IMG/VR virus record: IMGVR_UViG_3300021364_002464
Coordinates: 1 to 23,756 of that record
Direction: 5' to 3' (one strand)
Source: a virus
Length of the DNA: 23,756 bases
The notes beneath the pieces were generated by a model that was not told the origin of the DNA, ran no database searches, and saw nothing but the letters and a program-made list of their open reading frames with translations. The position numbers and the translations under genes were made by a program. Below, piece by piece: positions 1 to 6,836 of the stretch (position 1 is the stretch's first letter; every line of letters starts with the position of its first letter).

Positions 1-340
1 TAGTAGTGCAACTACCTATTCTGAGGTTTCAAATGGGTTTATTGGTTGGACTCAAATCTACGATAATACTGCACTCCAGGGAAATACTTCAAACACTACT
101 AACAACTTAGAGATAGGTGATTGGGAAATTGTTGTACCGGATGCGGCAAAAACTATAGGAACTGGACATTTATGGCTGTGGGTAGAATACTTTCTCGGCA
201 ATTTAAGAAAAAATGATGCTAATTTAGCAGTGGGATTCACTGATAGAACAGATTCGCAAATAGTCCTAGATAGAACAACGGGTGTAAGTCAGACTGGTAC
301 TTATGCTCATAGCACAGTAACAGCAACAATTAACACTTAA
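1..340 (+). CDS. C-terminal part of an unidentified, probably virion-associated protein
   Basis: An open frame enters from the left edge (first full codon at base 2) and ends with TAA at 338-340, giving the last 112 residues of a larger protein. The fragment is rich in Thr, Asn, Gly and Ser, with beta-strand-like stretches such as GHLWLWVEYFLG and a Thr-rich end (STVTATINT). No domain is recognisable. The next gene follows after 9 bases behind a strong ribosome site, so it is probably co-transcribed with the genes downstream. Its place before the baseplate/fibre genes and its composition suggest a structural protein, but that is inference. Confidence 0.7.
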   Translation, partial: SSATTYSEVSNGFIGWTQIYDNTALQGNTSNTTNNLEIGDWEIVVPDAAKTIGTGHLWLWVEYFLGNLRKNDANLAVGFTDRTDSQIVLDRTTGVSQTGTYAHSTVTATINT

Positions 341-349
341 GGAGGAAAA

Positions 350-586
350 ATGAAAGGAAAAATGAAATCCCAAGATATAGAAAATAAAAGTTGGGAAATT
401 AAACGCCAATACGCATACGAGAATCTATTTGAAGGAGATAGATGGGACATGGTTTATGGACTATTAAGTTCCATATTAGATAAATTATTAGAGAACGGCA
501 CGTTAACGTTAGATGACTTGAGAGACGATGATTTAATTCAGTTATCATCGTGGAAGAATATAAAAGAGAGGTTTCCTAAAGAATGA
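350..586 (+). CDS. Small hypothetical protein, 78 residues
   Basis: The start is fixed by a strong Shine-Dalgarno AAGGAGG at 339-345, five bases before ATG 350. A second ATG at 362 is in frame but too far from that site. The product is charged, with a probable helical middle (WDMVYGLLSSILDKLLENG) and an acidic segment (LDDLRDDDLIQL). No signal peptide, membrane segment or known motif is seen. Its TGA overlaps the ATG of the next gene (ATGA), so the two are probably translationally coupled. It could be a small accessory or assembly protein; the function is not recognised. Confidence 0.75.
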   Translation: MKGKMKSQDIENKSWEIKRQYAYENLFEGDRWDMVYGLLSSILDKLLENGTLTLDDLRDDDLIQLSSWKNIKERFPKE

Positions 587-1116
587 GTAGCAAATTAAAA
601 ATACAAAGATTTACAACTACACGATTAAAATGTGGCGTCCCTGTAACTTCAGAATTAAAAACAGTAGCAGAATGGAATGGTAAAAGTCTAACAGATTTTT
701 TAGGCTATTGTAAAGCAGCAGAGCTTGCAGTTTCAATAGGTGTTCACAAAACGGATGATGTTATAGTCTGTGCGCAACTTGCAGAACTACCTGGACAAGC
801 TTCGTATAGCGGAGAAATGACAGAAGCACAAAGAAATGAGCTACTTGCAAATACAACCAGAGCTAGTATAATTTGGATGTATACAAATCCTACTTATAGA
901 AATCAAGGATACTTTACAGAAATGGCAGTAGGTCAAAGAGACTGGATACAAAATAATTACAGTAACTATGCTGGCACTAACGCTACAAGAATTGATACTA
1001 CTCAAGCAGGCGCTCCTTATGTAAAATCCACAATGTCACAACTTGGTTATTCAACCCCCGTAGAAATGGCAGAAGGTTCTTCTTTAGAAAAAGCTTCCTA
1101 CGACGTCCCAGAATAA
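583..1116 (+). CDS. GNAT-like (acetyltransferase-fold) protein
   Basis: This 177-residue protein overlaps the preceding gene by four bases. Its second half resembles a GNAT N-acetyltransferase. A strand (ASIIWMYTNP) leads into TYRNQGYF, which sits where the acetyl-CoA-binding motif (R/Q-x-x-G-x-G/A) is expected, followed by a helix (TEMAVGQRDWIQNNY). The end (APYVKSTMSQLGYSTP) resembles the typical GNAT 'klyeklGF' element. The last residue of the acetyl-CoA motif is Phe rather than Gly/Ala, so the match is partial and activity is uncertain. The 156-base gap after it marks the end of this transcription block. Similarity is judged by eye; an unrelated structural protein is possible. Confidence 0.5.
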   Translation: MSSKLKIQRFTTTRLKCGVPVTSELKTVAEWNGKSLTDFLGYCKAAELAVSIGVHKTDDVIVCAQLAELPGQASYSGEMTEAQRNELLANTTRASIIWMYTNPTYRNQGYFTEMAVGQRDWIQNNYSNYAGTNATRIDTTQAGAPYVKSTMSQLGYSTPVEMAEGSSLEKASYDVPE

Positions 1117-1219
1117 GTAGTATAAAAAATTTAGCACCATAAATTTTTGGTCATGTTTCTGAGAATCGGTATACCCGAGCTACAACAGTATCAAATTACC
1201 GAGGTTCCAAATTTAATTC

Positions 1220-1248
1220 TTGACATGACCTATGATTTTTGCTATAAT
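1220..1248 (+). promoter_or_regulatory. Consensus sigma-70 promoter with extended -10
   Basis: The sequence shows TTGACA (1220-1225), a 17-base spacer, and TATAAT (1243-1248) preceded by TGC, the extended -10 element. Every consensus position is matched and the spacer is optimal. It lies in the only sizeable gap between the + strand genes (1117-1272). Initiation would be expected near 1255, leaving a leader of about 18 bases in which the AGGAG ribosome site (1257-1261) for the gene at 1273 lies almost at the transcript's 5' end. It should drive the fibre genes through host RNA polymerase. Confidence 0.85.
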
Positions 1249-1272
1249 TTACAAATAGGAGTATAGAATCAA

Positions 1273-1611
1273 ATGGCAGCAGGAACATATGACATCGTTA
1301 TTGATCAGGGGTCGGACTTTGCAATAGAAGTTCAGGTCAAGGACGACGACACCCCTCAAAATCTAGCTACGCATAGTGCGAGGGCTCAGTTACGTCCCAC
1401 ACCTACATCAAGTACGCTATCCGCTACATTTACCTGTGTTATTACCAACACGTCTCAGGGAAGAATAAAAATGTCTCTGAGTAACTCAGTTACAGCTGGT
1501 ATTACTTCAGGAAAATACTATTATGATTTAGAGTTAGTCAATACAAGTACAAGTACTGTTACAAGACTACTCCAGGGGGTTGCTCGTGTGACTCCAGAAG
1601 TTACAAGATAA
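1273..1611 (+). CDS. BppU-like baseplate/tail protein
   Basis: This 112-residue protein is the first gene after the consensus promoter. Its N-terminus (GTYDIVIDQGSDFAIEVQVKD, written here without gaps only to show the pattern: acidic-Gly turn then alternating strand) resembles the N-terminal beta-sandwich of baseplate upper proteins (BppU_N type): a 'qGsdf.i.v.v.d...p.nl' opening, a variable middle, then KYYYDLELVN and a closing strand RLLQGVARVTPEV. No catalytic motif is present. The likely role is attachment of fibres or a small baseplate domain. Its stop TAA shares its last base with the next ATG. Family assignment is by pattern, not by search. Confidence 0.6.
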   Translation: MAAGTYDIVIDQGSDFAIEVQVKDDDTPQNLATHSARAQLRPTPTSSTLSATFTCVITNTSQGRIKMSLSNSVTAGITSGKYYYDLELVNTSTSTVTRLLQGVARVTPEVTR

Positions 1612-1991
1612 TGGCAACTAAACTTACAATCACCCCACAAAATACTTCTGTAAATGCAACTACTAATGTAACTACACTTACTATTTCTAGTGCAATTGCA
1701 GGAGCAGCAAGTGACGCCAGCGGTATTTCATTTGAAAACGCGGCGAGAACAATTGCTAGTGCGAACACTGTTGAAGATGCTCTTTTACAATTAGCAGATC
1801 AAATGTTCGTACAAACCTCAGCCCCAGCGGCAGATACTACAAATCTGGCAGAGGGAGACTTATTTTATGATACTGATGATAATCAGTTAAAGATCTATCG
1901 AGAGACATCGTCTGGAACTTTTAGTTTTGTTCCGATAATGATCGGCAACGACTCAGCGGATTCGGATACGATAGACGCAGGGAGCTTTTAA
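1611..1991 (+). CDS. Small phage structural (fibre/baseplate-associated) protein
   Basis: The ATG overlaps the previous stop by one base (TAATG). The 126-residue product has an Ala/Ser/Thr/Asn-rich N-terminal half with beta character. It is followed by TVEDALLQLADQMFV and a segment of the kind common in marine phage tail proteins: LAEGDLFYDTDDNQLKIYRE, where a short beta-hairpin describes a 'feature displayed on a fibre' module. The C-terminus is acidic and ends in GSF, similar to the GGTF end of the 509-residue gene that follows. No enzyme motif is seen. Placement between a BppU-like protein and a fibre suggests a virion component. Confidence 0.6.
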   Translation: MATKLTITPQNTSVNATTNVTTLTISSAIAGAASDASGISFENAARTIASANTVEDALLQLADQMFVQTSAPAADTTNLAEGDLFYDTDDNQLKIYRETSSGTFSFVPIMIGNDSADSDTIDAGSF

Positions 1992-2010
1992 GCTCGTTTA
2001 GGGAAAAATA

Positions 2011-3540
2011 ATGGCACAAGTAATTAAAATTAAACGAAGTAATAGCACTTCCGCACCGGGTTCACTTGGTGCTGGTGAGTTAGCATACTCTTCGAATAGT
2101 AATAAGCTATTTATTGGTCACCCTTCCTCTAGTGCTGTAACAGCAATCGGTGGTGCTCTGTACGTTGAAATGTTGGATCACACTGCTGGTACTTTAGCAG
2201 CCAGCTCAGCAGTTATTGTTGATAGTGATAGTAAGATTGACCAATTAAAAACAGGTAATATAGTTGTTACTGGAAGCACTAACACTATATCAACATCGAC
2301 AGGTAATTTAGCAATTCATCCATCAGGTACTCTTATATTGAGTCATGGTGGTACAATTAATTTATCTAATCAAGGCAATTCAATCACAATGCCCGATAAT
2401 AATGCGGCAGCGATTGATTTCAACGAAGGCGGAACTTCATATCTTAAATTTGTAACTACAAACTCAGCAGAGAAAGTTGTAGTTGGCAAGGATATGGACA
2501 CAGCAACAATTAATGTTACTAGTGGTAACTTCCTCGTTGGCACAGACAAATTTACAGTAGCTTCAGGCACTGGTAATACAGTTGTCAAAGGTACTGCTAA
2601 TATTCAAGGAGCGGCGGATCTTGATTCTACATTAAATGTAGATGGCGCTACAACTCTTAATGGAGCGGTTACTTTAGGTGACGCTTCTGGAGACGCAATA
2701 ACTGTAACAGGTACTGCAACCTTTGCTCAGTCAGCAGACTTTGACGGAGGTCTTACAGTTGCAGGTTCACAAACTGTGAACATGGGTGGTAACAGAATTA
2801 CTAATGCTGCTACTCCAACCCAAACAACTGACGCAGCTACAAAAGGTTACGTCGATTCAGTCAAGCAATCTCTTGACGTAAAAGATTCAGTAAGAGTAGC
2901 ATCAGAAGCTAATTTTGATTCAACATATGACAACTCAGCAGGTACTCTTACAGCAGACTCAAACGGTGCAATTAGCATCGACAGTACTACTCTCTCATCT
3001 GGAGATAGAGTACTCATTAAAAGTCAGACAAGTGCAGTTCAAAACGGTATTTACTCCGTAACTACAGTTGGTGATGGTTCAACTGCTGCAGTACTTACAA
3101 GAGCAACAGACGCAGATACTAATGCAGAAGTTACTGGTGGTATGTTTACTTTCGTTGAAGAAGGTTCAAATGCAGACGCTGGTTTCGTACTTTCTAGTAT
3201 TACAGGCGGAGCAACTCTTGGTACAAGTACTCTAACATTTACACAGTTCTCAGGAGCGGGTAGTGTTACTGCTGGAAATGGTTTATCCAAGTCTGGTAAT
3301 ACTCTTTCAGTAAATGTAGACAGCAAAACATTAGCAATTGGCTCAGATACTTTAAGTTTAAAAGGTATCTCTTCTACTGCAAATGGAGACTTGCTCTTTG
3401 GTGCTAATGGTGCCAATGGAGGATATAGCAGACTTGCTATCGGTACATATGATTCAACAAACAGTGTAGGACAAATTTTACAAGTTGGTAGTGGTTCAAC
3501 TGTCACTTGGTCTAACACTCTGGATGGAGGCACGTTCTAA
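2011..3540 (+). CDS. Tail fibre-like virion protein, 509 residues
   Basis: The start has an AGGG ribosome site seven bases upstream. The N-terminus (MAQVIKIKRSNS) followed by GELAYSSNSNKLFIGHP is the docking-type module seen at the start of many marine phage fibres. The middle (about residues 80-260) is a run of short beta repeats of the type 'GTATFAQSADFDGGLTVAG'. It is followed by GGNRITNAATPTQTTDAATK then GYVDSV, a motif common in phage fibres before a trimeric shaft. The C-terminal part (about 290-420) resembles a fibre domain with SGDRVLIKSQT and NGIYSVTTVGDG strands. The end is GGTF. No intramolecular chaperone domain (Ser-Asp autoprotease) is visible. The role in host binding is inferred. 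Confidence 0.8.
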   Translation: MAQVIKIKRSNSTSAPGSLGAGELAYSSNSNKLFIGHPSSSAVTAIGGALYVEMLDHTAGTLAASSAVIVDSDSKIDQLKTGNIVVTGSTNTISTSTGNLAIHPSGTLILSHGGTINLSNQGNSITMPDNNAAAIDFNEGGTSYLKFVTTNSAEKVVVGKDMDTATINVTSGNFLVGTDKFTVASGTGNTVVKGTANIQGAADLDSTLNVDGATTLNGAVTLGDASGDAITVTGTATFAQSADFDGGLTVAGSQTVNMGGNRITNAATPTQTTDAATKGYVDSVKQSLDVKDSVRVASEANFDSTYDNSAGTLTADSNGAISIDSTTLSSGDRVLIKSQTSAVQNGIYSVTTVGDGSTAAVLTRATDADTNAEVTGGMFTFVEEGSNADAGFVLSSITGGATLGTSTLTFTQFSGAGSVTAGNGLSKSGNTLSVNVDSKTLAIGSDTLSLKGISSTANGDLLFGANGANGGYSRLAIGTYDSTNSVGQILQVGSGSTVTWSNTLDGGTF

Positions 3541-3758
3541 TGGCACAAATTATTAAGCCAAAGAGATCGGAAACCGCAAGTAGCGTTCCATCCGCTAGTG
3601 ATCTGGCAGTCCACGAGATTGCCATGAATCCAACCGATCAAAAAATCTATACTAAAAAAGCAGATGGAACAGTAGTTATTGTAGCATCTCACGTCGACAC
3701 CGGCGACGCGCAAATCACAGAGGGAGATGCATTAGCTTTTAGTATAGCACTAGGATAA
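3540..3758 (+). CDS. Short fibre-docking protein related to the preceding fibre's N-terminus
   Basis: This 72-residue protein starts on the last base of the previous stop codon (TAATG). GGAGG a short way upstream, inside the preceding gene, serves as ribosome site. Its start (MAQIIKPKRSET, then LAVHEIAMNPTDQKIYTKKADG) parallels the N-terminus of the 509-residue fibre (MAQVIKIKRSNS, then LGAGELAYSSNSNKLFIG). It is therefore essentially that docking module without a shaft. The rest is short and acidic. It may occupy the same attachment site in the virion or be the remnant of a shorter fibre gene. Function is inferred from this resemblance and position. Confidence 0.65.
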   Translation: MAQIIKPKRSETASSVPSASDLAVHEIAMNPTDQKIYTKKADGTVVIVASHVDTGDAQITEGDALAFSIALG

Positions 3759-3762
3759 GATT

Positions 3763-4095
3763 ATGGCATCAGCATTTAAATCAGCAACCTCAGCTAGTGT
3801 AGGGACAAGTTTAACTACAATATATACTTGCCCTTCTAATACCACAGTTACAATCATTGGTTTGTATCTGTGTAATCAAGCAGGGGCTCAAATAGAAGCA
3901 ACAGTGGAGTTTTATGACTCTAGCGCAAACGCGCACGTGGGAATCGTACACCTTGTAGAGATTCCTGGGCAATCTACTCTTGCACCAATAGGTGGGGACG
4001 CAAAAGTCGTATTAGAAGCGGGTGATGCCATAAAAGTACAAAGTAATACGGCAAGTTCGATGGACGTAGTTCTCTCGTATCTGGAGCAAACATAA
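3763..4095 (+). CDS. Small beta-rich structural protein, 110 residues
   Basis: The gene starts four bases after the previous stop, with AGGA upstream. The sequence alternates strand-like stretches (TTIYTCPSNTTVTIIGLYLCN; GAQIEATVEFYDSS; VVLEAGDAIKVQSN; SMDVVLSYLEQT). This pattern is common in small head- or tail-decoration proteins of marine phages that form a single jelly-roll-like domain. Two Cys are present but no metal or catalytic motif. The stop TAA overlaps the ATG of the long fibre gene, so expression is coupled to it. A fibre-associated or decoration role is inferred from fold impression and context. Confidence 0.6.
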   Translation: MASAFKSATSASVGTSLTTIYTCPSNTTVTIIGLYLCNQAGAQIEATVEFYDSSANAHVGIVHLVEIPGQSTLAPIGGDAKVVLEAGDAIKVQSNTASSMDVVLSYLEQT

Positions 4096-6599
4096 TGCCA
4101 TTAATAGGTAAGGTACTCGTACAAGAAGAAGCAATTGCTGGGAACTCCGTTACTGCTACTAAGGTGGCAGCAAATGCTATTAGCACTTCTGAAATAGCAG
4201 TAAATGCAATTACTAGCTCAGAAATTGCAACGAATAGTATTCAAAGTACTCACATTCAAGGTACTGCAGTAACTTCAGTAGCGGATAATTCAATTGATGC
4301 AGCTGCTATTGCAGAAAACTCAGTAGATTCAAGTGAGTTAGTATCAGGAAGCATTGATACCATCCATATTGCAGCAGCACAGGTAACACTAGCAAAACTT
4401 GCAGTAAACTCTGTAAATGCAACAAAGATTATAGCAGGATCAGTTACAGCAAGTGAACTAGCAGATAATGCTGTTACAGGTGCAAAACTTGCAGAAAACA
4501 CAGTAGACTCTAGTGAGTTAGTTACTGGAAGTATTGATACTATTCATATAGGAAATCAGCAAGTAACTACTGCAAAATTAGCAAACACAGCTGTTACTAC
4601 TGCAAAAATTACAGACGGTAATGTAACAGGTGCTAAGCTAGGAGCTAACTCTGTAACAAGTGCAAAGATTGCTGCTAACTCTGTAGATTCTTCAGAATTA
4701 GTAAGTGGAAGTGTAGACACTATCCATATTGCAGACAACAATGTAACAAGTGCAAAGATCGCATCAAATAGTATTTTAACAAGACATATAGACGATAACC
4801 AAATCACAAGCGATCAAATAGCGGCGAATACAATTTTAACAGGAAATATTGCTGATAACAATATTGACAGTTCTAAGATAGCTTCCGATTCTATCTTAGC
4901 AAGACACATTTTCAACGGTGTGGTAGGCACTGCTAAAATTGCGGATGACGCGGTTACAAATGCGAAAGTCGCAGATAATGCCATTGACAATGTGGCTATG
5001 ATTGCTGACGGACTCATTAACACAGCACAGTTGGCTGGTAACTCAGTTGCAACAGCAAAGATTCAAGACAATGCAATCAACTCAACAAAGATTGCAGCAA
5101 ACGCAGTAAGTTCTAGTGAGTTAGCAAGTGGTGCGCTTTCTGGACAGACGATGACAGGAAATGTGACTTTCTCTGGAAATGTAACAATTTCAGGTACACA
5201 ATTTACTGCTTCATCAAGTACAATTACAACCGGCGATGGTTTGATATTGTTAGCAGATAGTAACAATAGTTCAGACGCGGTTGATATCGGGGTATACGGA
5301 CTATACGATACCTCTGGGTCACAAGACTTATACTCTGGTCTTTTCAGAGATGCTTCTGATTCAGGAAAATGGAAATTATTCAAAGACCTACAAACAGCTC
5401 CTACCACTACAGTAGATACTACTGGTACGGGTTATGCAGTAGGCACGCTTGTTGGAAATGTAGAAGGTAACGTAACAGGAAACCTTACAGGTACAGCAAG
5501 TGCAATTGCAAACAATACAGTAAATGCAAGTAAGATTGTTGCGGGTAGTGTAACAACAGCAGAGATTGCTGCAAACACTATTGCTACTGGAAACGTAGCA
5601 GACAACGCTATTGATGGTACAAAGATTGCTTCAAATAGCATTTTAACTCGACACATTGATGACAACCAAATTACTTCAGACCAAATTGCAGGTAATACAA
5701 TTTTAGCAGCAAACATTGCTGATAATAATATTAATTCTACTAAAATAGTAAGTGATGCAGTTCTCAATAGACATATTGCTACAGGAGCAGTAAATGCTGA
5801 TAGCTTAGCTGCAAACTCAGTAGATAGTGCAGAGCTTGTAAGTGGAAGTATCGACAGCATACATTTAGATAGTGGTGTTGTAACTAATGCAAAATTAGCA
5901 AACAACGCTGTTAATGGTTCAAAAATTTCAGCAAACTCAATTGATAGTTCAGAGATAGCTACAGGCAGTATTGACACTCTTCACTTAGCTAGTGTTGTAG
6001 TAACTACAGCTAAATTAGCAAATAATGCAGTAACAGCAGCTAAGATAGCAGGTAACGCTGTTGGCTCAAGTGAGATTGCAGAAAACGCCGTTGGGGCAAG
6101 TGAGATTGCAAATAATGCTATCACAACCACACAACTTAGTAGTGCAGCACTCGCTGGTAAGACAATGTCAGGCACTGTTACCTTTAGTGGCAATGTAAGT
6201 ACAAATGCTTTAGTTACTGGCGGTAATATTGGATTACAAGATACTAATCCACCACAAAAACTATCTATCGATGAGGTTGCTGGCTTCGATGTCGCCACAG
6301 GCACAAGTTCAGCTACAACTACATTTACTTTAGACTCATTTAGTAGCTCAACATTTAGAGTTGCTAAGTATGTCGTTTCGATAAAAAATACAACTGATTC
6401 AGACTATCAGGCATTGGAAATCTTACTTTTCCATGATGGCACTACAGTTTATTTAACACAATACGCGTCCATTTTTGATAATGGAGCGCAAGCAACTTTT
6501 GACGCAGATATCAGTGGAGGTAATGTAAGACTCCGCGTGACACCTGCTTCAACAGATAGTATGACTTATAAAGCTATAAGAACTACTATAGAGGTATAA
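4095..6599 (+). CDS. Long tail fibre with decapeptide repeats, 834 residues
   Basis: Most of this protein consists of decapeptide repeats of the form N-x-[VI]-x-[ST]-x-x-[IL]-A-x. They form one block at about residues 17-346 and a second at about 473-685. The blocks are separated by an ordinary beta domain (about 350-470, including GDGLILLADSNN and GLFRDASDSGKWKLFKDL). A C-terminal domain (about 705-834; VAKYVVSIKNTTDSDYQALE, later ATFDADISGGNVRLRVTP) is of the type seen at the tips of marine phage fibres. The decapeptides probably build a trimeric shaft and the C-terminal domain probably contacts the receptor; both are inferred. The start overlaps the preceding stop (TAATG). Long repeats make the gene prone to length change by recombination. 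Confidence 0.85.
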   Translation: MPLIGKVLVQEEAIAGNSVTATKVAANAISTSEIAVNAITSSEIATNSIQSTHIQGTAVTSVADNSIDAAAIAENSVDSSELVSGSIDTIHIAAAQVTLAKLAVNSVNATKIIAGSVTASELADNAVTGAKLAENTVDSSELVTGSIDTIHIGNQQVTTAKLANTAVTTAKITDGNVTGAKLGANSVTSAKIAANSVDSSELVSGSVDTIHIADNNVTSAKIASNSILTRHIDDNQITSDQIAANTILTGNIADNNIDSSKIASDSILARHIFNGVVGTAKIADDAVTNAKVADNAIDNVAMIADGLINTAQLAGNSVATAKIQDNAINSTKIAANAVSSSELASGALSGQTMTGNVTFSGNVTISGTQFTASSSTITTGDGLILLADSNNSSDAVDIGVYGLYDTSGSQDLYSGLFRDASDSGKWKLFKDLQTAPTTTVDTTGTGYAVGTLVGNVEGNVTGNLTGTASAIANNTVNASKIVAGSVTTAEIAANTIATGNVADNAIDGTKIASNSILTRHIDDNQITSDQIAGNTILAANIADNNINSTKIVSDAVLNRHIATGAVNADSLAANSVDSAELVSGSIDSIHLDSGVVTNAKLANNAVNGSKISANSIDSSEIATGSIDTLHLASVVVTTAKLANNAVTAAKIAGNAVGSSEIAENAVGASEIANNAITTTQLSSAALAGKTMSGTVTFSGNVSTNALVTGGNIGLQDTNPPQKLSIDEVAGFDVATGTSSATTTFTLDSFSSSTFRVAKYVVSIKNTTDSDYQALEILLFHDGTTVYLTQYASIFDNGAQATFDADISGGNVRLRVTPASTDSMTYKAIRTTIEV
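4143..5133 (+). repeat. In-frame 30-base (decapeptide) repeat block 1 of the long fibre
   Basis: About 33 consecutive ten-residue units, for example NSVTSAKIAA, NSVDSSELVS, GSVDTIHIAD, NNVTSAKIAS, NSILTRHIDD. A super-pattern NSVDSSELVS-GSxDTIHIxx recurs several times, which points to duplication of multi-unit segments. One unit (NAIDNVAMIAD) has eleven residues. Confidence 0.9.
5511..6150 (+). repeat. In-frame 30-base (decapeptide) repeat block 2 of the long fibre
   Basis: About 21 further ten-residue units of the same consensus. The segment SNSILTRHIDDNQITSDQIA is shared word for word with block 1, which indicates that one block was partly copied from the other. Codons differ between the copies, so the duplication is not recent. 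Confidence 0.88.
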
Positions 6600-6601
6600 T
6601 A

Positions 6602-6826
6602 ATGGGAACTAAATTACAATTCAACGTAGAAGACGCAGGATTGAGTGTTGACGGTACTGAGGTTATCAGTGCTAACAGAAGTGTATCCAACCTTGATATT
6701 GCGGCAGGTAAGATTACAAGTGGCTCTGTAGCAGCAGCTAGATTGCCATACACAATCACTACCACAGCACCAACAGGAGTAGGATCAACATCTAGCGGGC
6801 ACGTCTGGTACGTCTATTCAACTTAA
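6602..6826 (+). CDS. Small fibre-associated protein, 74 residues
   Basis: The gene starts two bases after the previous stop. The product begins MGTKLQFNVEDAGLSVDGTE and contains LDIAAGKITSGSVAAARLPY, which resembles a single unit of the decapeptide shaft of the fibre upstream. It ends with a strand-like tail (GHVWYVYST). No enzymatic motif is present. It could be a short fibre cap, an adaptor between the fibre and the giant Thr-rich protein, or a minor virion protein. The assignment rests on the shared motif and position only. Its stop codon lies in the AAGGAG ribosome site region of the next gene. Confidence 0.6.
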   Translation: MGTKLQFNVEDAGLSVDGTEVISANRSVSNLDIAAGKITSGSVAAARLPYTITTTAPTGVGSTSSGHVWYVYST

Positions 6827-6836
6827 GGAGAAGTAG

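Noticed and set aside
1164-1202. TCGGTA/TACCGA inverted repeat upstream of the promoter
   Set aside because: Short arms with a long loop and no link to a known operator; within what AT-rich intergenic DNA gives by chance.
2370-6304. Long antisense frames opposite the fibre genes (for example 3051-3533, 5432-5977, 5981-6304)
   Set aside because: They mirror the repeat composition of the + strand genes, have no ribosome sites and give Val/Ala/Leu-rich shadow translations.
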